Below are positions 1-10,640 of a stretch of 64,000 bases of DNA, one piece after another. The DNA comes from Endomychus coccineus. Its lineage: Eukaryota > Arthropoda > Insecta > Coleoptera > Endomychidae. The notes under the pieces are model-generated. The model was given only the letters and a program-made list of their open reading frames with translations, was not told the origin of the DNA and did no database searches. The stretch is from the NCBI GenBank assembly GCA_958510875.1, contig OY294069.1:164547111-164611110 (forward strand). Reading direction: 5' to 3'. Each line of letters starts with the position of its first letter. Position 1 is the first letter of the stretch. The position numbers and the translations under genes were made by a program.

Positions 1-76
1 CCAACATGACAAGGTTGAAATAAAAATGAAAAAGAAACACTAATAGGTAATTAGGAGACTTACGAGACTCTTGCTG

Positions 77-192
77 CAAGACCAAGACCAAGACCAAGAC
101 TGGGAGCGCAATACCAACACCAAGACCAAGACCAGGTGTATTAGCGCAAGACCAAGACCAAGACTGGCTAAGTCTTGTCTTGTTCTTGCATT
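77..192. repeat. AAGACC hexanucleotide repeat with inverted tail
   Basis: Three runs of the unit AAGACC (77-100, about 110-136 and 147-168) are separated by short variants. They are followed by the complementary words GTCTTG, TCTTG and TTCTTGC at 171-192, so a single strand could fold back on itself. There is no coding signal. Confidence 0.8.
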
Positions 193-1372
193 TGAGCAAC
201 ACTAGCCTTACACACGACGAATTTTTACAGAAAATTCAACAAGCGTGAGACGACACTTTATGAAATGCCTGAGGAAGTGTACTGAGGTAAACGGTGGACA
301 CTTTCAACATATTTTGTATTTTTGTTTGGATAAATTGCGTGGTATTTTATATATTTAGATTTGTTTTCTCGATGATTTTCCTTGCAAAGACGAATATCTC
401 GTAAACGGCTTGTGATATCAATATTGCCAATAGTAAGTTTTTATATGGAAGTAATGAGTTTTCTCTTCACGAAGTAAGTAGCAAGCGACCACAGGAACTA
501 GGCTTAAACTAGTAACGAATTCAGATTCATAATCTCCAAAAATCCAACTACTCCAATTTTGAACTCGATATCTACAGCCGTTCTAAAATTATAGTCATTT
601 TTCGGAAATTACGTTTCACTTTCAATACTTTTTATCCAACATTTGCCAACAAATACGAGGGCAAGGGGAAAAGTCCCTAAAAATGAAACCGGAAATGATT
701 TCTTCGGTCGAAACTTATTTTGTTTCCCAACATAATCTCCTTCTAGCCACATACACTTCGTCCAACTTTTTTCTAATCTCTAGAACAACATTTCTATTTT
801 CATTCAATGAAAGCTACAATGAGCTCCATGAAACCGAAAGAAGTTCTCTTCGATCGTTTTGTACCGGTAACTCTAGTTGAATTTGATTATTTGACTGCAG
901 TTACCTGTAGTAGTGCTATGTAAGGTAATTATAGAACATTTCCTATGCCCACTTGATTTCGCTTTGTTGTTACCTAGCAAATTACAGATGCTATCAAGTC
1001 CACGCAAGAACATGACCTTAGAAGGTGTAAATTACAGGTGTAAGAATGTAGATTAACGGCCAAGCTCGCGTTCTCTAATCTGTGGCACGTCCAGCTAGCG
1101 GTAGCTGACCGTAGTGTACCTGCCTTTCTCTCTCCTATTTATACGGGCCGAAAAAATGCCATCGCCTTTGATTAAATGATAGATGCTATCTGCCTCCATT
1201 CTATTCATTATAATAGCATCCGTTTTTTCTCAGATACATCTTGAATGTCATTATATGATAACAAACTAATTGAGAATAATTGCCATCGTTAATGTGTAAA
1301 AATAAATACAAATTTAATATATGCGGAAATAATAATGGGTCGAATATCGAGCTTGTATTCCTCCTTGTAAAC
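193..1372. other. AT-rich flank without a recognised gene
   Basis: Apart from the mariner end at 652-775, nothing here is recognisable as coding or RNA. The short open frames are not supported by any motif. The 1010-1200 part is less AT-rich, but I could not match it to anything. Confidence 0.5.
652..775 (-). mobile_element. Mariner transposon end, deleted copy
   Basis: The stretch begins with the terminal sequence TACGAGGGCAAGG followed by AAAAGTCCCTAAAAATG. It then reads in reverse through the mariner 3' coding end (words CATAATCTCCTT and ACACTTCGTCCAAC). The same words occur in reverse complement at 48600-48660. No transposase frame survives. Confidence 0.65.
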
Positions 1373-2270
1373 GTGATCTCATTAGTTTATATTCTAGATG
1401 ATTTTTACGTGCTCAGGGAAGAGCAAAATTTAGTATGTGAACCCATAGATTTGGTATCGATGAACATGATAAATCTGAGCTATAAATAATAATGTCAACG
1501 TGTGAAATCCCTCCTTTCGAGTTGTTCTCCAATGAACTTTATAGTAGGCCTGAATGCTCGATCATGATGTCACAAGCCAGAGGCTATGTTGCAGTTGATC
1601 GGTTCCTTGTATGTTACAGCACAATGCTGCAATATTAATTCTTTATGGCATATATAAGGACTTTCTGTTCCAACACCGCCAGACGTGAACTGAGTCCTTA
1701 GTTGCACCACATTTGCTTTTATTAATGTAAAATACCTTACAAAAGAAGCAAAAATCCATCTAAAAATGCTGAACAATATGATTTCGTCAACAGACAAAAC
1801 TTCCCTTCGATTATATAAAGAAATAAACATAAATATTTATTAATTAAACTAATCAACTAATTAATTAAACTATTTAGATATTATTAATAAATAATTTATA
1901 TTCAATAAAAATATAGAACTTAATTATATTTCATAAATGATTAAAAAAAATTATAAACATTTCCACCAAATCGTCTCTCCCCAACTTTTTTATTCTAGTT
2001 TTCATGTTGAAATTATCCAACCGGAAAATTAATTTTTATAAGAAAAAATTTTAATGATAAATAATCAAATCATTTATATTTTCTATTCATTTAATGAATG
2101 AAATAAAAATGTATGGTAATTCCCTACAAATTATTTCGAAATTTAATTCTTAATTATTGTGAATATAAATACAATTGTTATAGTCAAAAACCATGGAAAG
2201 GTAATAAAGTTATCAATACCATTATATTCAAAAAATTATAAAAATATGTAATATATATAAAAATTTTGAC
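1373..2270. repeat. Segmental duplication, copy A
   Basis: From GTGATCTCATTAGTTTATAT onward this stretch is closely matched at 4373-6940. Shared landmarks are ATGCTCGATCATGA, GCCAGAGGCTATGTTGCAGT, ACCACATTTGCTTTTATTAA and CCACCAAATCG. Copy A lacks the MULE-like and foldback insertions present in copy B and so preserves both empty sites. It has about 85 extra bases near 1405-1488. No gene was seen. Confidence 0.8.
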
Positions 2271-4372
2271 CTAAATAAAATTTTATTTACTAACAAATGG
2301 ATAGACATATTTTATTTATTTCAAAATTTAAATTATACTAGTAAATAAAAAAGAATCCACATTTATATCCAAAAAAAGGTTTTCTTTGAAAATGTCCTAA
2401 TACTATGTAATTTAAATTGAGTTAACAATACGAATTTATTCCCAAAAATCCTGAATTGTGTGATCGGACTAGACTTTCACATATTTAACAAATTCAATAA
2501 ATTTCTTATAAACTTGATTTTCTAGTTATCTTTGACAATAGGTTCCAGGAAAACGTCCCTTAATCGTTGCTTTTGAAGGGAAGTTTTTACTCTCATTATC
2601 TTCCACTAAGTTAATATAATATTTTTAATCTGGGCTGTGGATTTGGAATGCTCCATATTTGAGCTAAATGCAAATAGGGTATAACATATTCATTGAATAC
2701 ATTAAGGGCTACTTTAACATTTTGACGTTCCAAATTTGTAGCATGAAGTGCTTTTAAATTTAAAGAATATCAAAATTTTACCAATGTTCTAGTTCATGCA
2801 TTTTTTCAAAGCGTAAAATGAAGGAATGTTTTCGTTTGCCGAGTCAAAGTTGAAATCCTGCATAATTTGTGAATAAGAACCGAATGGGACAGATAAAATG
2901 ATGGTCAACTGAATGAGGATACACGGTACTTAACTTATCATGTTTAGAAAAATTGTTCATGGCTTTGAGGGTAATTATTGTCATATATAATACAGAATAT
3001 TTTGTATCCAATTTGTTCTAATTTCAAAAAATCTAAGGAAATTTCACAATACAACTGTACTACTACGAGAAACTTGTTCTGTTATTGTTGCTATCATGGA
3101 ATCTTTCACAGGGACAGCCGATATCCACTGTTATTATTGTAATTTCTACGCAACTAACGTCAGAAAACGGTACGTACGACACAAAATGCGGTAAGGACCA
3201 ACATAAACATTCACTTAGGAATCCATTTTGAAACGCACTTTATTCAGTCGTAACACTCTGTTTAATTATAATGTCTTCTTCGAATAAATGTATTTGGAAG
3301 AAAATAATGAACAAGAGAAAGTGATACTTATTTCACAATATCTGAATTCAGTTAAGTTTAATTCTTTATTCAATTATATTCAGGTATACGCTATAACAAG
3401 AAACAGTCACCCTTTATTCACCAAAATTAGTGTATAACGGGAATGGTTTCTTATTATAGCGTTATAGTGTATCCAGTGTGAGTGAACTCTTTTATAAATT
3501 ATTGTATAGTTTTGACAAATTAGAATCAAATTCATAGTTTACGCCATTGTTATTTTTAATTTAGGTACTTGTAGTTTTAAACGTTCTTCCATACCTAATA
3601 TCTTCAATTTTTAAAATGTTTATATTATTGTAATCAAAATAATGTTTTCTGTGTTTAGTTAGTGTACTGAGAGAATTTATTGTATATTTGTGCTTATTCA
3701 ATATGATATCAATCTGTTGCACATATTGACCGATTTATACTTCATCATAATTATCGAGAATTGATTCATTTATTACTGTTTCCAACTATTGGTATTCAAT
3801 TTGCCCTATTGGAATTTACCGTATTCATGTTAATGATAATCCGTAATTGAAGAATACAGGTGTTATATAAAATTGAACCAGTGAAAATTGTTATACAATG
3901 GAAGGTCAATTATGATCGTCGTTATAAAGAATTGGGCGCCACAGGTGCCCCTAAAAAAGGAAAGTTTAATACGAACTGTGAATGATAAAAAAGCCGCAAC
4001 ATTCAGCTCCGATTCCAGACAGTTCTTAATGATCGCCTTCACAGGTAATAGTCTCCTTTTCAAATAGTTCACTTGACACGTCATGAATATCAATCCATCT
4101 CTGTTTTTCTAACTGAGTTTGCATTATGGAATAATTTTGAATAACACCTGTTCAGGAATAAGATAAACAAAAGTGGGTATCTACCTTTCACACTAATTTG
4201 TTGGGCACTTAGAGTCATCGCATCCGTTGTTCATTCTTGATGCTCATTCATGAAAAAACGTTTTAACTAATACATTCTCGTCAAGTTGAAGTTTTAATGT
4301 TCTACAGCACACAACATGGAGAATTGCAATTTACTTTTGGGTAACGTTGAGAAACAATTTTCGTATTCCTAC
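2271..4372. other. AT-rich sequence between the two duplicate copies
   Basis: No gene was found. A lone pattern at about 3127-3185 reads HCYYCNFYATNVRKRYVRHK, but it lacks the last zinc ligand and has no neighbours. At 3381-3490 there is a small inverted repeat. Its right arm resembles the terminal sequence of the Penelope-like copies at 38.1 and 57.4 kb (TTTCTTAT...AGCGTTATAGTGTA...CAGTGTGA). Confidence 0.45.
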
Positions 4373-4881
4373 TCGTGATCTCATTAGTTTATATTCTAGA
4401 TAATTTGTCAACGTGTGAAATCCCTACTTTCGTGTTGTTCGTCAATGAGCTTTATCAATACCTTCTATAGTAGGCCTGAATGCTCGATCATGACGTCACA
4501 AGCCAGAGGCTATGTTGCAGTTGGTTACCTGTATGTTACAGCACAATGCTGCAATATCGACAATTGAACAAAAGTTTTATTTATTCTTTATGGCATATAA
4601 AAGGATTTCCTGTTCCAACGGTGTTTCCAAACGTGAACTGAGTCCTTAGTTGCACCACATTTGCTTTTATTAATGTAAAAAGCTTTACAAAAGCACTTTC
4701 AAAATTCCATCTGAAAATGCCGAAAAAAATAATTTCTCCAACTAACAAAACTTCACTTCGATTATATAAAGAAATAAATATAACTATTTATTGATAAAAC
4801 TAATAAACTAATTAATTAAGCTATTTGAATATTATTGATGAATAATTTATATTTAATAATTGATATTTAATAAAAATATAA

Positions 4882-5584
4882 GGGTGGGACCCATTTTTTC
4901 CACTCCATTTTTTCCACTCTGCTTTTTCCACTCCGCTTTTTCCACTAATATATTTTTCCACTAATACATTTTTCCACCAGTTTATTTTTTTCTCCAGTTT
5001 ATTTTTTATTACATCTAATAGTTTTATAAATGGATATCGAACAGGATATCAAAATTGTATATGATGACCGACAGCTTTTAAATATTCCAAAACTTCGCCT
5101 CCACTTTTCCTATCTTCATATTGGCGAACTAAATTGTTTATTCGCTCTTCGTTTTTCACTCTGGACTGCTGTGTAGTTTTTTCAATTTTGTGGCCTAAAT
5201 CCAGCTCGCGGATCATGGCCTCGGTGTCTCCTTGTTCTTTCTGTAGCTCGAGGAGGAAGGCGTAAAGACTAGGGTGGTTTTTTCCCACAACCACCTGGAA
5301 TCTGTTGTGCCAACCTTCCGACACATTGTTGGTCCTCGACAGATTTTGTAACACGGGCTCGTACATGTTCCACAGGGAGGGGGTATAACTGTCAGACCAA
5401 TGTGTTAGGTCAAACTGTCAGTTCAACGTATCAATCTGTCGTTGCTATTATACTTGTTCAAATCATTTCAATCATACTATTTTCGAATTGGTGGAAAATC
5501 ATTACTAGAGGAAAAAGGTTATTGGAAAAAAAACTAGTGGAAAAATATACCAGTGGAAAAAATGGAGTGGAAAAAGTGTCACCC
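4882..5584 (-). mobile_element. MULE-like DNA transposon, short copy with subterminal repeats
   Basis: The ends are inverted repeats: GGGTGGGACCCATTTTTTCC on the left and, read inward from the right, GGGTGACACTTTTTCCACTC. Both ends carry iterated TTTTTCCACT words, on opposite strands. The minus strand at 5049-5366 encodes 105 residues containing NNVSEGWHNRFQVVVGKNHP, which is the C-terminal motif of MULE/FLYWCH-associated transposases. The DDE core is missing, so this copy could not move itself. Copy A of the surrounding duplication gives the empty site. The flanks AATAAAAATATAA and AATCAAAATATAA look like a roughly 13-bp target duplication with one mismatch. Confidence 0.8.
5049..5366 (-). 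pseudogene. MULE transposase C-terminal fragment
   Basis: This 105-codon open frame has the RTNNVSEGWHNRF signature and the following HPSLYAFLLELQKEQ helix seen at the C-terminus of MULE-type transposases in animals. A charged helical tail follows (REL...KNEERINNLVRQYED). A MULE transposase is normally several hundred residues long, so only the tail remains. It lies wholly inside the TIR-bounded element at 4882-5584. It is probably not expressed as a functional enzyme. Confidence 0.75.
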
Positions 5585-5785
5585 AATCAAAATATAAAAC
5601 TCAATTATATTTAATAAATAATTAAAAAATATTATAAACATTCCACCAAATCGTTTCTCCCCAACTTTTTTATTCCAGTTCCAATTTTTTTTTCAACCAG
5701 AAAATTAATTTTTATGAAAATAAAATAACTTGAAATTCCCTGCAAATGTTTGAAGAATAGTAAATCCCCACAAATTATTTCAAAA

Positions 5786-6815
5786 GGATACCGCACACTT
5801 TAGTAGGGAAAGTGGCCCCCTGTCGAATTGGCTGAATTTTTGATATGTTATAGTCGAAGTCATTCCGAACAAAAAGTTCAATGGGCACAACTTTTTCTAT
5901 AGGCTGGTTTTGGCGCTACAGGCCAATGAAAACTTTCATTTGTTCTTCATTGTTAAACAACACGAAACGTTATCCTGGATAATAATCACTTATCTGAATA
6001 ATGAAGATCTAAACAGTCATTACTATGACATACTGTTAAAAGTATTTTTCTTTGGTGTTGTTACATTTGGTCAATTATACAGTGTGTTCCAGCTACTTAC
6101 AATTTTTAAAGTGCAATAATTCGAAAATGGTTACAAATCGTCTTAGGGATCTAGAATGAAGAAATGTTTATGAATCCTATTCTACACCGTATTCTACATC
6201 ACATAGTCGAAAAATATAAGGAGTGTTCCTTTTAAAAGAAATCGAAAGTTATATTCGAAAAGTTCCGTACCTACTAAAAAATATTGTTCGACCATCCTGA
6301 ATAATTTTAGGCTATGAAAAAGAATGAGAAATATTACAAGTCTGTCTATAAAATGGCCTTAAAAAGATTTCCTTTCTAAATCTATCATCTTAACGTCAGG
6401 GATGTTCAAGGTATGCATCTGCAAATGGACTACCTAATTTCGACCAAAAAGTCGTAACGTCCAAGTGATTCCGAGACAATCAATAATAGTAGGTGTAGTG
6501 GTGAAAGGAGGTTATGTAGATGTATAATTGATCACCTATAGTGACATCAATGAACAATACTTCTAATAGTATCTCATATTAATGACTGTTTAGATCTTGA
6601 TTATTCAGGAAAGTGATTATTATCCAGGATAACGTTTCGTGTTGTTTAACAATGGAGAACAAATGAAAGTTTTCATTGGCCTCTAGCGCCAAACCAGCCT
6701 ATAGAAAAAGTTGTGCCCATTGAACTTTTTGTTCGGAATGACTTGGACTATAACATATCAAAAATTCAGCCAATTCGACAGGGGGCCACTTTCCCTACTA
6801 AAGTGTGCGGTATCC
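5786..6815. mobile_element. Foldback element with ~245-bp inverted termini
   Basis: The left arm, 5786-6030, starts GGATACCGCACACTTTAGTA. The right arm, 6571-6815, ends TACTAAAGTGTGCGGTATCC. The arms match along their whole length with few differences. The middle of about 540 bp has no transposase. Comparison with the empty site in copy A near 2138 shows little or no target duplication. The superfamily is undetermined. Confidence 0.85.
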
Positions 6816-7329
6816 TTTAATTCTTAATTATTATGAATATAAATGAAATTGTTATAATGAAAAACATAAAAATGTAGTGAATTTATCAATATCATTACAT
6901 TTGAAAAGTTATAGAGATATGCCTTTAAAATTTTATACTACGATACATTCTTATTTTGCAAAACCCGATTATGCCCAATTTGTCGCATAGAGCGTCTATG
7001 TAAAATCGTTTTATTTGTTTTTAGACTGTATAACTCGACTAAGAACCACGTTTTCGATTACGAAGGTTCATCAACATCCAAGAATATGGTTAGGAAAACT
7101 GACTAAAAATAAGAAGTAGATATTAAAAATTCTTACGACCTTTTCCTAAACAATAAAATGACAATGAAACGAAAATATATAAAAAACTGTATTTAATAAT
7201 TATATTCTGAGAAACAATAAGCTATAAATAGTACGTACATAGGTAAGTCGTAACTTATCAAACAAACTACAAACAAAATCATAGCCATCTCTTCAAGGTA
7301 GGCTTCCTGAATGATCTTGAGCTAGTTCG

Positions 7330-7570
7330 TGCTGATGAAACATACTTTTCGAAATTTTCTTATTGACGATGCGTTCCTCGATATATCGTCCAGCCACACT
7401 GGTTGACTGCCATCCTCCATGCCAGCTTCACTGTCGGCCAGGAAGATGACCCAGACGTCCTATCAAGCAATGGCCAGTGTAACTGGAATCATCCGGGAGT
7501 TTCAAGAATTCTGCAAATTTTTGGGAAATTTTTGCAAGCCTTGATGCCAACTGGTTATATTGTGCACTTA
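7330..7570 (-). mobile_element. Crypton-type tyrosine recombinase, C-terminal relic
   Basis: On the minus strand one frame reads SQKFAEFLKLPDDSSYTGHC. After a frameshift and a stop it continues WHGGWQSTSVAGRYIEERI. This is the order found at the end of insect Crypton recombinases: a GH-x-x-R box, a HGGW box and the nucleophilic Tyr (here in GRYIE) followed by a basic NK-rich tail. The Arg-Arg of the usual GHxFRR box is altered (GHCLIGR). With the frameshift, this is a dead copy. Confidence 0.65.
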
Positions 7571-7597
7571 TTTTTTAATCGATGGATCATAGGGTGG

Positions 7598-7927
7598 AAG
7601 GCAGATTCTCAATAAATCTGGAGTTTATAAGCTCCGTTGTGATGACTGTAATGCTTTACATATTGGCCAAACAGGTCAGAGCTTTTACCAATCGGAGATT
7701 TCAAGAACATATGAGGAGCTACAGATTGAAAAAGACCGATTCGACGTATGCTAATCATCTAATTGAACATAACCATAATTTCACTCACGACCCCGTCAAT
7801 TCGAGGTTCTCGAGTTTCCAGTCAGGCATCAAGCGTCATTTTAGTGATGGTGACCACTGCGTGCTCATGCATGAGTTGGTTTGTCTGGAGTCAAACCACT
7901 GTCTTGAAATTGTTCCATTCAGTTCTT
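7598..7927 (+). mobile_element. Penelope-like element, GIY-YIG endonuclease end
   Basis: The plus strand reads SGVYKLRCDDCNALHIGQTG, the signature of the GIY-YIG endonuclease of Penelope-like retroelements. After a one-frame shift it continues TNRRFQEHMRSYR...YANHLIEHNHNF, the next conserved part of the same domain. The usual YIG is altered to HIG, and the frameshift breaks the gene. The reverse transcriptase is absent, so this is a 3' remnant. It abuts the Crypton relic. Confidence 0.8.
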
Positions 7928-8897
7928 AACACACGAACATGACCAAGATTTCCATAATGAATCCCATATCTCTACAATAAGTATATCTAACTTCGACCGT
8001 CACTGTCGATAGTGTGCAATTCGAGGCAGCAATTTAAGACAGTTCAGTTTCTAGTTCGTCACATAATACCAATTTTCAGGAACATTTCTCATTGTATTAT
8101 TCGCCTCTTCTTGAGGAGGAGCAATAGATGTAAAGATGATCGAATTGGGCCTGAAATTGTACATCCAGAACCATCTGGAACCGATTGCGTGAACTGTTTT
8201 TCTTAGTTGCATGCAGCGAAACATCAGTTCAAAGTTGTAGTTCAAACGATCGGACCCACATCCGCGAAACGATTCGCCGATGTAAGATAATAGATGGAAA
8301 AAAGAGAAGTTTGGATGAACAGTAGCAATTGTAGATAAGCGGTGGCGGTAAGTTGAAAGGAAGCGGGTCCTGCTGATGTATAAACGCTTGCAACGATGTA
8401 TTAGCGCGAGGCCGATGAGACAATGCCGGTGCATATAAAGACAGTAGTTAGTCGCCGATCTGGGTCGCCGTGTCGAGTTATCTTTTAACCACCAACACTG
8501 ATCATCGCCTCCACCCTTCTCGTTCACTCACTGCAAATATACTTCTCTAATAGGCCAAGAGTACAGTATGAAAGCACATTTTTTCGTCTATTGCGGTTGA
8601 ACGCTAATACCAAAGAATGCTAAATGTTTTTATAAAAAATTGTACCATAGATGATGAATTAGTTGAATGATATGTAGTAAAAGGCAAGTATTGTAATCGG
8701 CTCAAAACTGTTTTCAGCATTGTTGAATCGATCCAGACTATTTATGGCATGTGTGGAAACTGTGGAGACGATTTTGCCGCTCCGGTTCATGGTATAGATT
8801 CGACATTTTGCAAATCGCTTCAAATTAATGAAAAAATTAATGGCCTTCAATCCCATTTGAGAGTTTATCCTTCGAATAGAGTATTTAGTTACCATCA

Positions 8898-8951
8898 GCG
8901 GTGATGGCCGTGCGGTCAAAGGATCTGACTAGAAATCAGATTCTCAAGGAG
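8898..8951 (+). pseudogene. tRNA-Ser(AGA) 5' fragment
   Basis: GCGGTGA (acceptor arm) is followed by TGGCCGTGCGGTCAAAGGA (D arm and A box) and an anticodon arm TCTGA-CTAGAAA-TCAGA carrying AGA at 8931-8933. The start of a long variable arm follows (TTCTCAAGGAG). This matches insect class II serine tRNA over about 54 nt. The T arm and 3' acceptor half are missing, replaced by LINE sequence. It may be a truncated tRNA gene or a tRNA-derived SINE head. Confidence 0.75.
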
Positions 8952-8954
8952 TCT

Positions 8955-9275
8955 TTGGTGTCAGACTCGGTCAAATGCTTTGGAGATGTCCGATGATTCA
9001 GCTAGAGATGTTCCATGTTTTTCGATACCTTTTTGCCATACATGTGTCACATAGACAAACAGGTCTCCTGTTGATCTCGATGTTGATTGCTTTCTTCATC
9101 ACTTTGGAGATCACAGATGATAGTGCAATGGATCAATAATTATTAGGAAGAGTTTTCCAGCTGGAAGGAAACAACCTGCAGAAACCTGGTGTTAACTCAG
9201 GCGCACATTCCTTGAGAACGACAGGGGTAATTCTGTCTGACCCCATAGACTTTCTGGTATTGAGATGAACCAGCT
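8955..9275 (-). mobile_element. CR1/jockey-type LINE reverse transcriptase fragment
   Basis: The minus-strand frames include SMGSDRITPVVLKECAPELT, FPSSWKTLPN, IALSSVISKVMKKAINIEIN and SDISKAFDRV. These are successive fingers and palm motifs of a CR1/jockey-group reverse transcriptase (K-GPD-I-VLK, SYRPIAL-S--SK, D-SKAFDRV). Several frameshifts and stops show decay. The fragment stops just after motif A, at the junction with the tRNA-Ser fragment. Confidence 0.75.
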
Positions 9276-9711
9276 GTCAAAGTGAACAGAAAATGGGTTT
9301 CTCTTCAGATATTGGAGAGTCGCTATATTATATCGACTACAACATTCCTAGATAAATAAAAGCAATGTATGAACTGACTAATTGTCTAATCCGGGACATA
9401 GTGGAAACAGGAGACAACTAAAGATGTTCACCAATGGGAAAGTATAGTCATATTATTCGATTGTACTATTTAAGAAGAATTTTTATAATTTCAGGGATAG
9501 TGACGTGTTCTCTATCATGGTATCTGAGTATTGGATTATGAAGGATACCGAATGTACTTTACAAGTGCGAAAAACCTGTCTAGAACTATTAACTTGCAAT
9601 ATAACTGATCAGCCTAGTCTAGAGATACATCAAAATTATAATTTTCAGAAATGTCTCAAATCATTAATACCTCAAATATGGATCGTTCAATACATATGTA
9701 TTTTTTTTCAG

Positions 9712-9994
9712 ATCCGACACCGTTTCGGCTGTTACGATGAAATCTCAGGCAATGGATCGAGACGAATTCGACACTGCAACTGGGTACGATTTGTCCGAAT
9801 AGCTAGTTCGTTTAATCCCTCGGTAAATTTCGTTGCAACGAAGATAAAAGGCGAGCCTGTATACGAAGCAGTCAAACCAATTACCCCAGATACAGAATTA
9901 CTTGTATATTATCTACCTGAAAGACCAGAAGAACTATTTTTCGTCAGAATGAGAGCATCACTATACAGACAAACAATGGATTCGATTCTAGAAG
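9712..9994 (+). CDS. PRDM-family zinc-finger gene, PR/SET-domain exon
   Basis: This exon encodes the C-terminal half of a PR (SET-like) domain, the module that defines PRDM transcription regulators, which act in the nucleus on chromatin. Its 94 residues include NWVRFVR at about 23-29, a segment NFVATKIKGEPVYEAVKPI, and TELLVYYLPE at about 65; these match the Asn-Trp and ELLVWY-type signatures of PR domains. The acceptor is a run of eight T followed by CAG; reading starts in phase 0 at ATC, and the donor GAAG|GTAAGA leaves phase 1. The phase fits the next exon exactly. The N-terminal half of the domain must lie in an upstream exon that I could not place. An open frame extends upstream to an ATG at 9505, but that part shows no PR similarity and I treat it as intron. 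The family is clear; the exact ortholog is not. Confidence 0.85.
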
Positions 9995-10284
9995 GTAAGA
10001 TGATTTTTTAAAATTTTTATGTATCATTTTAGGACGAAAGTGAAAATGCTTACATTATATTTCATGCCCCTCTTATGATAATTATTGTTTCATTCCAACC
10101 ATTACTCACCAAAACGTTAGTGATGCCTTAATTAGTTAATTAGAACCGGACGGATATGATTATGCTGGTTTGAGATTTTAGTTTACCTTAATTTGTAGAT
10201 TTTTCTTTTTCTTCAGTCAACTCGGAAGTTATTTCTCCAAACAATTGTTGCGAATATTACAGAATTACAGAGCTTTTTATCTCG

Positions 10285-10640
10285 TTATAAGGACGAAAAA
10301 TTGTGGTGAAAAATCAGCGGTAGCCGAACATATTTTGAATACTGTTCACACCATTTATCAAGAAAGCTTATCACTTTTGAAGAACACAATACACTTGTCT
10401 GTATCTAGGTAGTTTAGGAGGGATGGAAATTTTGGAAATATATAAACAAGAAAGCAATTTATTAAATTCTGATTCATCTCCAGCTCCATTGTTCATATTA
10501 TTATCCCCTAAAGAGACACATTTTGATTTATAATTTAGATTACTCTGATGATGACTACTTAGTGGCCGAAGTGTTTTCAGTATTTTTGGTGGATAACGGT
10601 GATTATTTCTTATCGATAGTGTGATAATATATCCACAGTG
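10285..10640 (+). mobile_element. Penelope-like element 3' end
   Basis: The plus strand reads AVAEHILNTVHTIYQESLSL, then LLKNTIH and, after stops, KQESNLLN; this is the C-terminal tail of the Penelope endonuclease region. The noncoding terminus follows (CTACTTAGTGGCCGAAG...TTTTTGGTGGATAACGGTGA). Closely related termini occur at 29.6, 38.05 and 57.4 kb. It lies in the intron after the PR exon, in sense orientation. Confidence 0.7.

Larger units (their letters stand above)
4373..6940. repeat. Segmental duplication, copy B, interrupted by two elements
   Basis: This matches copy A (1373-2270) in three blocks: 4373-4881, 5585-5785 and 6816-6940. The gaps are exactly the MULE-like element and the foldback element. 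The two copies differ at scattered bases, so the duplication is old but is still easily aligned by eye. Confidence 0.8.
6941..9711. other. Sequence upstream of the PR exon, mostly transposon debris
   Basis: This contains the Crypton, Penelope, tRNA and LINE pieces listed separately. Between 7930 and 8897 and between 9276 and 9711 I see no gene. The frames at 8051-8527 (minus) show no motif and no codon pattern that would support a gene. Confidence 0.45.

Noticed and set aside
3127..3189. Single zinc-finger-like phrase with C-x2-C and a terminal His
   Set aside because: The second His is missing, there is no adjacent finger, and the splice context is poor.
8051..8527. 158-codon minus-strand frame
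   Set aside because: It has no motif, and overlapping frames on both strands point to chance openness in a locally GC-richer stretch.
9495..9711. Open frame upstream of the PR exon with a possible acceptor at 9494 and an ATG at 9505
   Set aside because: It is phase-compatible, but the residues show no PR-domain similarity, the only candidate donor (GTGCGA) is weak, and a strong acceptor lies at 9711.
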